A stretch of DNA of 64,000 bases, taken from Chordicoccus furentiruminis. GTDB lineage: Bacteria > Bacillota > Clostridia > Lachnospirales > Lachnospiraceae. Within the stretch, counting starts at the first letter, position 1. Each line of letters starts with the position of its first letter. The stretch covers positions 806,001 to 870,000 of the forward strand of contig NZ_CP048829.1 of the NCBI RefSeq assembly GCF_019355395.1, written 5' to 3'. Under the pieces are notes generated by a model. That model made no database searches and was not told where the DNA came from. It saw nothing but the letters and a program-made list of their open reading frames with translations. The position numbers and the translations under genes were made by a program. This document shows positions 1 to 8,139 of this stretch, piece by piece.

Positions 1-1102
1 TCCCGTCGTTCTGCAGAGCGGAACGGGACACATTCAGCGGGAGATCCGGGCAGTCGATCACGCCTTTCAGCGTCATCAGGAACTCAGGGATCACTTCCTT
101 GATGTTGTCCGCGATGAAGACCTGATTGTTGTACAGTTTAATCTGCGCTTCCAGCGCATCATACTGCGTATTGATCTTCGGGAAGTACAAAATCCCGCGA
201 AGGTTGAACGGATAATCCGTCTTCAGATGGATCCAGAACAGAGGCTCCTTGTAATCATGAAAGACCTTGCGGTAGAACTCCTTGTAATCCTTGTCCGTGC
301 ACTCGCTGGGCATACGTGTCCACAGCGGATTCGTGTCGTTGATCGGCTGCGGCGCCGGCTTCTCCGGCATCGCGGGCGCTTCCTCGCCCTTTTCAGCCGC
401 CTCCTTCACCGCCTTCTCATGGTCCTCGATCCGGCGCTTGTCCTCTTCCTCGCGGCGCTTCACGGCTGCCTTTCCGACATCCTCGAGATAGATCGGCGTC
501 GGCATGAAGCTGCAGTATTTCTCCAGTACCTCGCGAACCCGGTACTCGTTGCAGAACTCCAGCGAATCATCATTGAGATACAACGTGATCTCCGTGCCGA
601 CGTCCTTCTTCGTTCCTTCCCCGATGGAATACTGGGCCTGACCGTCGCTCTCCCAGTGCACCGGCTGCGCGCCTTCTTTATAGCTCAGCGTGTCGATGTG
701 CACCTCATCGGCCACCATGAAGGCGGAATAGAACCCGAGACCGAAATGGCCGATGATCTGGTTCGCATCTTTTTCGTCCTTGAATTTCTCGAGGAATTTT
801 GTCGCGCCGGAGAAGGCGATCTGGGTGATGTACTCCACCACCTCGTCTTCGGTCATACCGATGCCGTTGTCGATGAATTTCAGTGTCTTCTCGTCCGGAT
901 TCACCACCACGTGTACTTCATACCTGTGGTCCTCCGACGGATGATACTCGCCGACTCCTTCCAGCTTCTTCAGCTTCGTGATCGCGTCGCACGCATTCGC
1001 GACCTGCTCGCGCACGAAGATGTCATGATCGGAATACAGCCATTTCTTGATGATCGGAAGCATATTTTCACTGTTAATCGATAAATTTCCAGTCTTTGCC
1101 AT
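1..1102 (-). CDS. htpG: Molecular chaperone HtpG (Hsp90), 3' end cut by the window
   Basis: Cytosolic ATP-dependent chaperone of the Hsp90 family; about 367 N-terminal residues are visible and the rest lies beyond base 1. The start ATG begins MAKTGNLSINSENM. The GHKL ATPase domain is clear: the helix with REQVANACDAI, the DNGIGM nucleotide-binding motif and the glycine-rich GHFGLGFYSAFMVA lid segment. A charged linker rich in Glu and Lys follows (about residues 220-260), then the start of the middle domain (PLWTRMPSECTDKDYKEFY, FNLRGILYFP). It is a monocistronic gene downstream of a TTGACT-17-TATAGT promoter and a CIRCE-like inverted repeat, so heat-shock control by HrcA is plausible. Confidence 0.96.
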   Translation of the reverse strand, partial: MAKTGNLSINSENMLPIIKKWLYSDHDIFVREQVANACDAITKLKKLEGVGEYHPSEDHRYEVHVVVNPDEKTLKFIDNGIGMTEDEVVEYITQIAFSGATKFLEKFKDEKDANQIIGHFGLGFYSAFMVADEVHIDTLSYKEGAQPVHWESDGQAQYSIGEGTKKDVGTEITLYLNDDSLEFCNEYRVREVLEKYCSFMPTPIYLEDVGKAAVKRREEEDKRRIEDHEKAVKEAAEKGEEAPAMPEKPAPQPINDTNPLWTRMPSECTDKDYKEFYRKVFHDYKEPLFWIHLKTDYPFNLRGILYFPKINTQYDALEAQIKLYNNQVFIADNIKEVIPEFLMTLKGVIDCPDLPLNVSRSALQNDG

Positions 1103-1142
1103 ACGGTTCACCTCGTATTGATATAGAATCACTATAACAGTT

Positions 1143-1171
1143 ACTATACCCGCCGTACCGTCCAAAGTCAA
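1143..1171 (-). promoter_or_regulatory. Predicted sigma-A promoter of htpG
   Basis: On the minus strand TTGACT (-35) is separated by 17 bp from TATAGT (-10), matching the housekeeping consensus at five of six bases in each box. The predicted start is near base 1136, about 34 nt upstream of the htpG ATG. Confidence 0.65.
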
Positions 1172-1178
1172 GATAAAA

Positions 1179-1205
1179 ACAGCACTCGAATTCATCGAGT
1201 GCTAA
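1179..1205 (-). promoter_or_regulatory. CIRCE-like operator (HrcA), also able to form a terminator hairpin
   Basis: The minus strand reads TTAGCACTC-N9-GAGTGCTGT, against the CIRCE consensus TTAGCACTC-N9-GAGTGCTAA: 16 of 18 arm bases match and the spacer is exactly 9. It lies 7 bp upstream of the -35 box of htpG. The same bases fold as AGCACTCGA / TCGAGTGCT with a 5-nt loop and are followed by GTTTTTATC, so they could also terminate transcription from the DUF5721 gene upstream. Both readings are compatible. Confidence 0.7.
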
Positions 1206-1255
1206 TAACCAGTTTCCGCATTCGTGCGTGTCTCTCCTGCCTCGCCGTCTCTTCG

Positions 1256-1780
1256 TCACGACGGTTCCGATGCCGCGAACCCCGCTTTTTTTAAAAAATC
1301 CCTCACATACCGCTCCCACGTCTCATCCGCCGAACGGTCCGCGGTGAACGTCCGGTAGGAGACGCCGGCGGACACAGTCAGAGCTCCTCCGGAGAAGCGC
1401 AGATTGAGGGCGAACCCGCCGATCCTGTCCGGATCGAAGGATAGTCCCGCCCCCGCCATCATCTCCTCCGCCTGAGTGCGGTTCAGAAAAAAGGTGAAGT
1501 GGAAGGCGAGCGGCGTGCGCCGGCCGCGGATCATATCGAAGCAGTGGGATTTCATCGTTTTCCAGGAGACATACACCTCCATCCCGTCCTCTTCCCCCGT
1601 CCCGGGCTGCGCCGCTTCTTCGTCCGGTCCTCCGAAGAAGCTTCTTTCCAGCCGGCCGTCAATCGAGTAGGTACAGAAGGTTGTGATCCGAGCCTCCGCC
1701 AGCCGGAAACGGTCGAACAGCGGTCCGATCAGAAAAGCCGACATGAACGGCCGGATATCAAGAATCGTCAGTGCAAGCAT
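1256..1780 (-). CDS. DUF5721 family protein
   Basis: A 174-residue soluble protein of unknown function. The N-terminus MLALTILDIRPFMSAFLIGPLFDRF and the ARITTFCTYSIDGRL segment are what I recognise from the Lachnospiraceae family DUF5721. The frame is open seven codons further upstream, but GGAGG lies six bases before the ATG chosen here, which settles the start. No membrane segment or signal peptide is visible. It stands alone, divergent from purC and upstream of htpG. Its transcript probably ends at the CIRCE-like hairpin. No enzymatic motif was seen and no function is proposed. Confidence 0.8.
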   Translation of the reverse strand: MLALTILDIRPFMSAFLIGPLFDRFRLAEARITTFCTYSIDGRLERSFFGGPDEEAAQPGTGEEDGMEVYVSWKTMKSHCFDMIRGRRTPLAFHFTFFLNRTQAEEMMAGAGLSFDPDRIGGFALNLRFSGGALTVSAGVSYRTFTADRSADETWERYVRDFLKKAGFAASEPS

Positions 1781-1979
1781 CGCTTCCTCCGCGAAAGACA
1801 ATCATTATGCTATGATTATCTCATGCGGGGCGGAAAAACTCAATCCGGCGGAATCCATCCGGACTTTCGTGACAATCTCCGGTTTTCAGCCTGCGCCGTG
1901 GAAAGTTCCGTTCCGTTGTGGTATTCTTTCAGTTGTCGACAGTGACACAAAGGCTGCGAAGCGAGGAGAGCAAAACCGC

Positions 1980-2852
1980 ATGAAAACATTCAAGCCGGTC
2001 AAAGAAGGCAAGGTACGTGAGATCTACGACATCGGTGACAATCTGGTCATGGTGGCGACCGACCGCATATCGGCGTTCGACGTCATCCTTAAGAATCAGG
2101 TCCGCCGGAAAGGCGCCGTCCTGACCCAGATGTCGAAATTCTGGTTTGATTACACGAAGGCGATCATCCCCAACCACATGATCAGTGTGGATACGGCCGA
2201 TATGCCGGAGTTCTTCCGGTCCCCTCAATTTGAAGGCAGGAGCATGCTGGTGAAGAAGCTCACGATGCTCCCGATCGAGTGCATCGTCCGCGGCTATATA
2301 ACGGGCAGCGGCTGGAAAAGCTATCAGAAAAACGGAACCGTCTGCGGCATCTGTCTGCCGGAGGGCCTGCGCGAGTGCGACCGTCTGCCGGAGCCGATCT
2401 ACACGCCCAGCACCAAGGCGGAGATCGGAGACCACGACGAGAACATCGATTTCGAGCGCAGCGTGGAGGTGCTCGAGAAGCAGTTTCCGGGTCACGGCGC
2501 CGACTATGCCGCGACGCTCCGTGATAAAACCATCGAGCTGTACCGCACCTGCGCCGACTACGCCCGCAGCCGCGGTATCATTATCGCGGACACCAAATTC
2601 GAATTCGGTCTCGATGAGGACGGCCGCGTCGTGCTCGGCGACGAGATGCTGACGCCGGATTCCAGCCGTTTCTGGCCGGTGGAAGGCTACGAGCCGGGCC
2701 ACAGCCAGCCTTCGTTCGACAAGCAGTTCGTCCGCGACTGGCTCACCGCCCATCCGGACAGCGATTACCGCCTGCCGGATGACGTCATCGAAAAAACCAT
2801 CGGCAAATATCAGGAAGCACTGACGATGCTGACCGGAAGGGCGCTTTCGTAA
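1980..2852 (+). CDS. purC: Phosphoribosylaminoimidazole-succinocarboxamide synthase
   Basis: SAICAR synthase of de novo purine biosynthesis: it joins CAIR and aspartate using ATP. The 290-residue product has the expected start MKTFKPVKEGKVREIYDIGD, the ATP-binding segment, the signature GSGWKSYQKNG, the substrate loop YTPSTKAEIGDHDENI and the second signature IADTKFEFGLDEDG. The length fits the roughly 290-residue form rather than the 237-residue E. coli form. The frame is open for 99 codons upstream, but GAGGAG sits at the right distance before this ATG and homology begins here. No other pur gene is adjacent. It ends at a strong terminator. Confidence 0.96.
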   Translation: MKTFKPVKEGKVREIYDIGDNLVMVATDRISAFDVILKNQVRRKGAVLTQMSKFWFDYTKAIIPNHMISVDTADMPEFFRSPQFEGRSMLVKKLTMLPIECIVRGYITGSGWKSYQKNGTVCGICLPEGLRECDRLPEPIYTPSTKAEIGDHDENIDFERSVEVLEKQFPGHGADYAATLRDKTIELYRTCADYARSRGIIIADTKFEFGLDEDGRVVLGDEMLTPDSSRFWPVEGYEPGHSQPSFDKQFVRDWLTAHPDSDYRLPDDVIEKTIGKYQEALTMLTGRALS

Positions 2853-3006
2853 GCGCCGCACCGCGGAACGGGCGGATGCCGGCGCGGACCGGAACCGGCC
2901 GTTCCGGTCCGCATGACGGATCTGCGCCGGCGATCGGCGTAACGGTGCCTTCGGCGCTCACGCGCCCGCCGGAGGATACAGGCGGATCACCGCATGATAC
3001 AGGAAC

Positions 3007-3043
3007 GCGTGAGGCCCGGGAGCAGTGCTCCCGGGCCTCACGC
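3007..3043 (+). terminator. Intrinsic terminator after purC
   Basis: A perfect inverted repeat with 18-base arms (GCGTGAGGCCCGGGAGCA and its complement) around a single base is followed on the plus strand by TTTCGTTTATTG. It lies between convergent purC and the lipoprotein gene and could serve both, although the T-tract is only on the purC side. Confidence 0.85.
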
Positions 3044-3081
3044 TTTCGTTTATTGATTCCGCCAGATAAAAATCCGGCTTC

Positions 3082-3777
3082 TCACTGAGCCGCCTGCGAG
3101 GATGCCGTCGGCTGGGACGCCGGAGCCTCCGCCGCCTTCCGGTAGCTCTGCTCCGCCTCGAGCGTGCTCGTCTGTGCCCCGGAGGATGCCGACGTATAGG
3201 CGACATACAGCAGATGATCGTCCGAGATCTCGAATTTTCCGGACTTCATATCCGTAAACGGGTAATTCGTGATGGAATACTTGCCGCCGTCCGAGGTCGC
3301 CACGCGGACATTCCACTTTGTCCCGTTGGCATACGCCGAAGTATCGAGATACAGCATTCTGGTCTCGCCCGCCTTCCATGTGTCGGCGAGCATATTGCCT
3401 CCCCAGTCCGGCTGATTCCAGTCCTTGACATTGAACTCAGTGATATCCTCACCCGTTCCGTTTGTCAGTTCAATCGTGATGACGCTTTCGCCCTGAGCCT
3501 GGGTGCCGATGATCTTCGGCGCCTCGGTCGGCGTCGGCGTCGGAGTCGGGGTTGCCGTCGGAGTCGGAGTCGCCGTCGGGGTCGGCTCCGCAACGGAACT
3601 CGCCGCCTCCGGGACATCGGCTGACGCAGTCCCGGTCCTGACCGATACCGTCGCCTTCGCGTCATCCGTCGAGACGGAATCCGCGGTCGCGTACTTCTTG
3701 ACTGCGCTGCAGCCGGTCATCGCGCCGGCCAGCAGGCCGGCCAGCGTCACGCATATCACCATCTTTCTGATTTTCAT
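3082..3777 (-). CDS. Lipoprotein with TPT linker and Ig-like C-terminal domain, unknown function
   Basis: A 231-residue exported protein. The start at MKIRKMVICVTLAG follows a GGAGG-type site; sixteen upstream in-frame codons do not look coding. The signal peptide ends in the lipobox AMTGC, so the mature protein is probably lipid-anchored at residue 23 or so. A low-complexity linker of Thr-Pro repeats (about residues 65-85) separates it from a domain containing ITIELTNGTGEDI, WKAGETRMLYLDTS and NYPFTDM, and the C-terminus is Ala/Ser-rich. The same domain order and motifs recur in the lipoprotein gene at 49.4-50.3 kb, so the two are paralogues. It is the last gene after the COG2509 flavoprotein. 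Confidence 0.8.
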   Translation of the reverse strand: MKIRKMVICVTLAGLLAGAMTGCSAVKKYATADSVSTDDAKATVSVRTGTASADVPEAASSVAEPTPTATPTPTATPTPTPTPTEAPKIIGTQAQGESVITIELTNGTGEDITEFNVKDWNQPDWGGNMLADTWKAGETRMLYLDTSAYANGTKWNVRVATSDGGKYSITNYPFTDMKSGKFEISDDHLLYVAYTSASSGAQTSTLEAEQSYRKAAEAPASQPTASSQAAQ

Positions 3778-3825
3778 CGTCTCTGCCTCCTTCGTATGAA
3801 TCCGCGCAGGATCATCTCCCGGCAA

Positions 3826-5232
3826 TCAGTGTCCCGAGAGAATGGACTTCGCCACAGACAGCCCGTTGGCCGACGCCTGCTGCAGTCCTCTTGTGATCCC
3901 CGCGCCGTCGCCCACCGCGCGCAGCGCGCCGATGGAGGTGCGGAAATGCTCATCCACCACCACACGGTTGGAATAGAACTTCTCCTCCACACCATACAGC
4001 AGTGTCTCATCGCTGGCAATACCCGGCGCGACTTTGTCAAGCGCCTGGATCATCTCGTCAAGGTCCACCATGATGCGGTGCGGCAGCACAAGAGAGAGAT
4101 CCCCCGGAACCGCGTCCTTCAGTGTCGGGATCAGATTGTTCCGGCACATCCGCTCGTCCGTCGTCCTCCGTCCGCGCTTGAAATCGCCGTATGTCTGCAC
4201 CATGATCCGCCCGCCGGCCAGCATATTCGACAGCCTTGCAATCGATTTCGCGTACTCGATCGGCGTGTGGAAAGGCTTCGTGAAGTTCTTTGACACGAGC
4301 AGCGCGAAATTGGTGTTTGTCGTCTTCATATCAGCGGACTTGTAGGCATGGCCGTTGACCACAGCCAGATTGTCGTCATAGTACTCGGTCGCCACCTCAC
4401 CCGAGGGATTGGTGCAGAAGGTCCGCACCTTGTCGTCAAAAGTCGGGGTGTAGTAAATCAGCTTCGCCTCATACATGTTCCGGTTGAGCTCCTCGCAGAC
4501 CTCATCCCTCACCTCGACGCGGACGCCGATATCCACCGTGCCGACACGGGTCTTCACGCCGTGCGCCTCGCAGATGTGGGCGAACCAGTCCGCCCCCTCG
4601 CGTCCCACAGCCGAAATCACGTTATCTGCCGTGTAGCGGCCGCCCTTGTCGGTGAGCACCTCCTTCACCACATTGTCCTCGATCACGATGTCGGACACCA
4701 TGGTATTGAACTCCATCTCCACGCCGTTCTCCCTGAGGTCGTCCTCCAGACGGCTGTAGATCTTGTAGCCCTCCTCCGTGCCGAGATGGCGGATCGGGCA
4801 TTCCACCAGCTTCAGATTCGCGTTTATCGCCCGGCGGCGGATCTCGCGGATCTCCTTCTCCTTTCCGACTCCGTAGACATTGGTGTCCGCGCCGAAGCGG
4901 AGATAGATCCGGTCCGATTCCTCAATCAGCTCCTTCGCCCTGTCATAGCCTAAAATGCTGGGCAGATTGCCTCCCACGTCCGGCGAGAGCGACAGTTTTC
5001 CGTCTGAAAATGCACCCGCCCCCGCGAAGCCCGTGGTGATCGAGCACGGCTTGCAGCCCACGCAAACGTTGGTTTTCCGCTTCGGGCAGACTCTTTTTTC
5101 AATCGAGCGGCCCTTCTCAATGATCAGGATCTTCATGTCCGGCCGCTGATGAATCAGCTCGTACGCGCAGAAGATCCCCGAAGGCCCCGCGCCGATAATC
5201 AGTACATCATAATGCTTTGCAGCTGCTTCCAT
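3826..5232 (-). CDS. FAD-dependent oxidoreductase, COG2509 type
   Basis: A 468-residue flavoprotein. The N-terminal dinucleotide fold has GAGPSG at residues 14-19 and the acidic end of the second strand at E39. The C-terminal FAD signature is AVGDGAGITRGLQQASANG. Cysteines C49, C57, C60 and C63 form a C-x7-C-x2-C-x2-C cluster just after the FAD motif, which could bind a metal or iron-sulfur centre. The overall sequence matches the uncharacterised FAD-dependent dehydrogenases of COG2509; substrate unknown. The start follows AAGGAG. It lies 39 bp behind the small acidic protein gene in the glnS-side cluster. Confidence 0.85.
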   Translation of the reverse strand: MEAAAKHYDVLIIGAGPSGIFCAYELIHQRPDMKILIIEKGRSIEKRVCPKRKTNVCVGCKPCSITTGFAGAGAFSDGKLSLSPDVGGNLPSILGYDRAKELIEESDRIYLRFGADTNVYGVGKEKEIREIRRRAINANLKLVECPIRHLGTEEGYKIYSRLEDDLRENGVEMEFNTMVSDIVIEDNVVKEVLTDKGGRYTADNVISAVGREGADWFAHICEAHGVKTRVGTVDIGVRVEVRDEVCEELNRNMYEAKLIYYTPTFDDKVRTFCTNPSGEVATEYYDDNLAVVNGHAYKSADMKTTNTNFALLVSKNFTKPFHTPIEYAKSIARLSNMLAGGRIMVQTYGDFKRGRRTTDERMCRNNLIPTLKDAVPGDLSLVLPHRIMVDLDEMIQALDKVAPGIASDETLLYGVEEKFYSNRVVVDEHFRTSIGALRAVGDGAGITRGLQQASANGLSVAKSILSGH

Positions 5233-5271
5233 TGATACTCCTTTTTTCTGTCAATCCCCGTGGATGCGCCG

Positions 5272-5535
5272 TTACCCCTCGACAATCAGATAGGTTCCGT
5301 CCGGAAGAGGGAATACCTCGGCCTGCTCTTCCAGCTCCCCGTCGTCGAGATCGGAGACATCCATCCCCGATTCGTCGAGAATCCGGCGGACCTCGTCAAG
5401 CGAACCGGCCGTCTGGGCAAGGCAGTCCTCGAGAAAGGCTTCCGCCTCCTCCCGGGTCCCGGCCACCGGCTCGTCGAACAGCTGCCCCTGACGGGCCAGA
5501 AACGTATCCAGACATTCCTCGCTGTATTCTTCCAT
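5272..5535 (-). CDS. Small acidic conserved protein, unknown function
   Basis: An 87-residue strongly acidic protein (MEEYSEECLDTFLARQ...) with a short patterned C-terminus VFPLPDGTYLIVEG. No signal peptide, membrane segment or metal motif is visible. I believe similar short proteins occur in Lachnospiraceae but cannot name the family. It starts six bases after the stop of the HAD phosphatase gene, which makes translational coupling and a shared transcript likely. Confidence 0.65.
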   Translation of the reverse strand: MEEYSEECLDTFLARQGQLFDEPVAGTREEAEAFLEDCLAQTAGSLDEVRRILDESGMDVSDLDDGELEEQAEVFPLPDGTYLIVEG

Positions 5536-5541
5536 TTCCGT

Positions 5542-6225
5542 TCAGCCTCCGATCTGTTTTCTGCCTTCCAGCCGCCGGATGAGATCCGGGATCTCACGCG
5601 GCGCGGCGATCACTTCGTCCGCCCCGTTCTCTTCCAGCTCCTTCCGGTCCCGGTAGCCCCACAGCACGCCCACTGTATACATATGCGCATTTTCCCCCGT
5701 CCGCATGTCGGTCCACGTATCGCCGAAATAGACGCATTCCTCCGGCTCTGCGCCGAGCCGGGCGGCTGCCGCCAGCGCGCCCGCCGGATCCGGCTTGATC
5801 GGGACCTTGTCGGTCTGCCCCTGCACATGGTCAAAGAGACTGCCGTACACGCCGCTCACGCTTTCCCGGGCGGCGTCGTCCGGCTTGTTGGAGAAGACGG
5901 CGATCCCGATGCCTTCCCGCTTCAGCGTCTCCAGTGCTTCGGTCATCCCCTCATAGGGACGCGCGCCGTAGAGCGGCCGTTCCGCCAGATACATCCGGTT
6001 GAGCCGGTCACCCGCCTCCACGTTCTCCGGCGTGAAGCCGCCCGCCTTTTTCAGGCAGCGGATCACAAGATTTCTCGAGCCGTCGCCGCAGTAATACCGG
6101 TATTCGTCCTCCGGCAGCGGCGCATAGCCGAGAGCGTCCAGCATCCGGTTGCCCGCCAGGGCGATCGCCTTCAGCGTATAGATAATCGTGCCGTCGAGAT
6201 CAAATATGCATGCCTTTACCCGCAT
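5542..6225 (-). CDS. HAD-superfamily hydrolase, phosphoglycolate phosphatase-like
   Basis: A 227-residue soluble phosphatase of HAD subfamily I. Motif I is FDLDGT with the nucleophile D9 and D11; motif II is FSNKP; motif III/IV is the Lys-Pro pair KPDP followed by YFGDTWTDM. A helical cap lies between residues 15 and 85. Related proteins act on phosphoglycolate or sugar phosphates (Gph/PgmB group), but the substrate cannot be told from sequence. It is 51 bp downstream of glnS and nearly abuts the small acidic gene, so these genes probably form one operon. Confidence 0.88.
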   Translation of the reverse strand: MRVKACIFDLDGTIIYTLKAIALAGNRMLDALGYAPLPEDEYRYYCGDGSRNLVIRCLKKAGGFTPENVEAGDRLNRMYLAERPLYGARPYEGMTEALETLKREGIGIAVFSNKPDDAARESVSGVYGSLFDHVQGQTDKVPIKPDPAGALAAAARLGAEPEECVYFGDTWTDMRTGENAHMYTVGVLWGYRDRKELEENGADEVIAAPREIPDLIRRLEGRKQIGG

Positions 6226-6276
6226 GACCCGTTTCGCTTCCTTTATTCTATGAAATGCATGTGACGCGTCTGTGTC

Positions 6277-7947
6277 TTATTTCTGAACCGGCAGCCGGAA
6301 GCTGCTCTTGAGCGTCACGATCCGGTTGAACACTGGTTCCCCTTCCTTCGAGTCCTTCGCGTCGACGCAGTAGAAGCCGTTCCGCATGAACTGGAAGCTC
6401 TCATAGGGCTTCGCTTCCTTCAGCGCCGGCTCAAGACGGGCGCCTTTGACGACGGTGAGCGAATGAGGATTCAGATTCAGCGAACCGTCCTCATTGTAAA
6501 CGCCCTTGCTCTCGTCGATCAGATTCTCATAGAGACGGACCGTCGCGGCAAAGGACTCCTTCGCCGGGACCCAGTGGATCGTCCCCTTCACCTTCCGGCC
6601 GGTGAAGCCGCTGCCGGCCTTCGTCTCCGGATCGTAGGTGCAGTGCACGGCGGTCACATTTCCCTCCGCATCCTTCTCCAGCCCCACGCATTTCACGAAA
6701 TACGCGTACATCAGACGCACCTCGTTGCCCGGATAGAGCCGCTTGTACTTCGGGACCGGATTCTCCATAAAGTCGTCCCGCTCGATGAAAAGCTCCCGTC
6801 CGAAGGGGATCTTCCGTTTCCCGAGAGACGGATTCTCCAGATTGTTGTCCGCATCCAGCAGCTCGGTCTGATCCTCCGGATAATTGTCGATGATCAGCTT
6901 CAGCGGGTGAAGCACCGCCATCATCCGGTTCCGTTTCAGCTTCAGATCCTCCCGGATGCAGTATTCCAGCATCGCGTAGTCGCTGGAGGCGTTGGCCTTG
7001 GAAATGCCGGAGAGCTCCACAAACATCCGGATCGATTCCGGCGTGAAGCCGCGGCGGCGCAGCGCGGCGATCGTCACCAGTCGCGGATCGTCCCAGCCGT
7101 CGACGACGCCCTGCTCCACCAGCCGCTTGATGTAGCGCTTGCCCGTCACAACATTTGTCAGATACATCTTGGCGAATTCGATCTGCCTGGGCGGATGCTC
7201 CCAGCCGGTATTCTCCACGACCCAGTTGTACAGCGGCCGGTGATCCTCGAATTCCAGCGTGCAGAGCGAATGCGTGACACCCTCGATCGCGTCCTCGATC
7301 GGATGCGCGAAGTCATACATCGGGTAGATGCACCATTTATCCCCTGTATTCTGATGCGTCAGATGCGCGATCCGGTAGAGGATCGGGTCCCGCATATTGA
7401 TGTTGGGCGAGGCCATATCGATCTTCGCGCGGAGCACCATCGCGCCGTCGGGATACTTTCCCGCCTTCATGTCCCGGAAGAGAGCCAGGCTTTCCTCCGG
7501 ATCCCGGTCCCGGTCCGGGTCGTCTCGGCCCGGCTCGGTCAGCGTGCCGCGGTACTCGCGGACCTGATCCGCGCTCAGGCTGCTGACATAGGCGAGCCCC
7601 TTCCGGATCAGCAGCTCCGCCTTCTCGTACATCGAGTCAAAGTAATCGGACGCGAAGAAGCAGCGATCCCCGAAATCAGCGCCCAGCCACCGGACATCCT
7701 TCTTGATGGACTCCACAAATTCGCTCTTCTCCTTCGTGGGGTTCGTGTCGTCGAAACGCAGATTGAAGCGGCCGTGGTACTCCTCCGCGATCCCGGAGTT
7801 GAGGATGATGGACTTCGCGTGTCCGATATGAAGATATCCGTTCGGTTCCGGCGGAAAACGCGTACAGACTTTGTCGTACCGTCCCTCCTCCAGATCCCGG
7901 TCTATGATGTCCTCGATGAAATTTCTCGATTTCGTCTCCTCAGCCAT
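6277..7947 (-). CDS. glnS: Glutaminyl-tRNA synthetase
   Basis: Class Ic synthetase charging tRNA-Gln, 556 residues. The HIGH motif is at residues 40-43 within PEPNGYLHIGHAKS. The region equivalent to the VMSKR loop reads VVTGKRYIKR (266-275), so the Met and Ser of the E. coli motif are replaced; I recall this variant as common in Clostridia. The C-terminal anticodon-binding beta-barrels are present (RLYPGNEVRLMYAYFVKC, GTIHWVPAKES). The ORF is open 31 codons further upstream, but GGAGGGGGC precedes MAEETK and homology starts there. No T-box leader was found upstream. Confidence 0.95.
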   Translation of the reverse strand: MAEETKSRNFIEDIIDRDLEEGRYDKVCTRFPPEPNGYLHIGHAKSIILNSGIAEEYHGRFNLRFDDTNPTKEKSEFVESIKKDVRWLGADFGDRCFFASDYFDSMYEKAELLIRKGLAYVSSLSADQVREYRGTLTEPGRDDPDRDRDPEESLALFRDMKAGKYPDGAMVLRAKIDMASPNINMRDPILYRIAHLTHQNTGDKWCIYPMYDFAHPIEDAIEGVTHSLCTLEFEDHRPLYNWVVENTGWEHPPRQIEFAKMYLTNVVTGKRYIKRLVEQGVVDGWDDPRLVTIAALRRRGFTPESIRMFVELSGISKANASSDYAMLEYCIREDLKLKRNRMMAVLHPLKLIIDNYPEDQTELLDADNNLENPSLGKRKIPFGRELFIERDDFMENPVPKYKRLYPGNEVRLMYAYFVKCVGLEKDAEGNVTAVHCTYDPETKAGSGFTGRKVKGTIHWVPAKESFAATVRLYENLIDESKGVYNEDGSLNLNPHSLTVVKGARLEPALKEAKPYESFQFMRNGFYCVDAKDSKEGEPVFNRIVTLKSSFRLPVQK

Positions 7948-8139
7948 GCTGCCCCCTCCGTTCATCGCCGGTCTTTCGTTTTCGCACCGGTGTTTTGTCC
8001 AATAAAACTGTCGGACCGGCCCGCCCGGGAGCGGCGTCACCGCTGCTCTGCCCGGACTTTTCCGTCACAATGCCCGTCCGCCGTACCATCTTAGCATAAT
8101 CAGCATGATAAAACCATCGTTCTTTTCGGCGACGACCGG

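Noticed and set aside
7948-8139. T-box riboswitch upstream of glnS
   Set aside because: No AGGGTGGNACCGCG-type box or antiterminator/terminator pair found.
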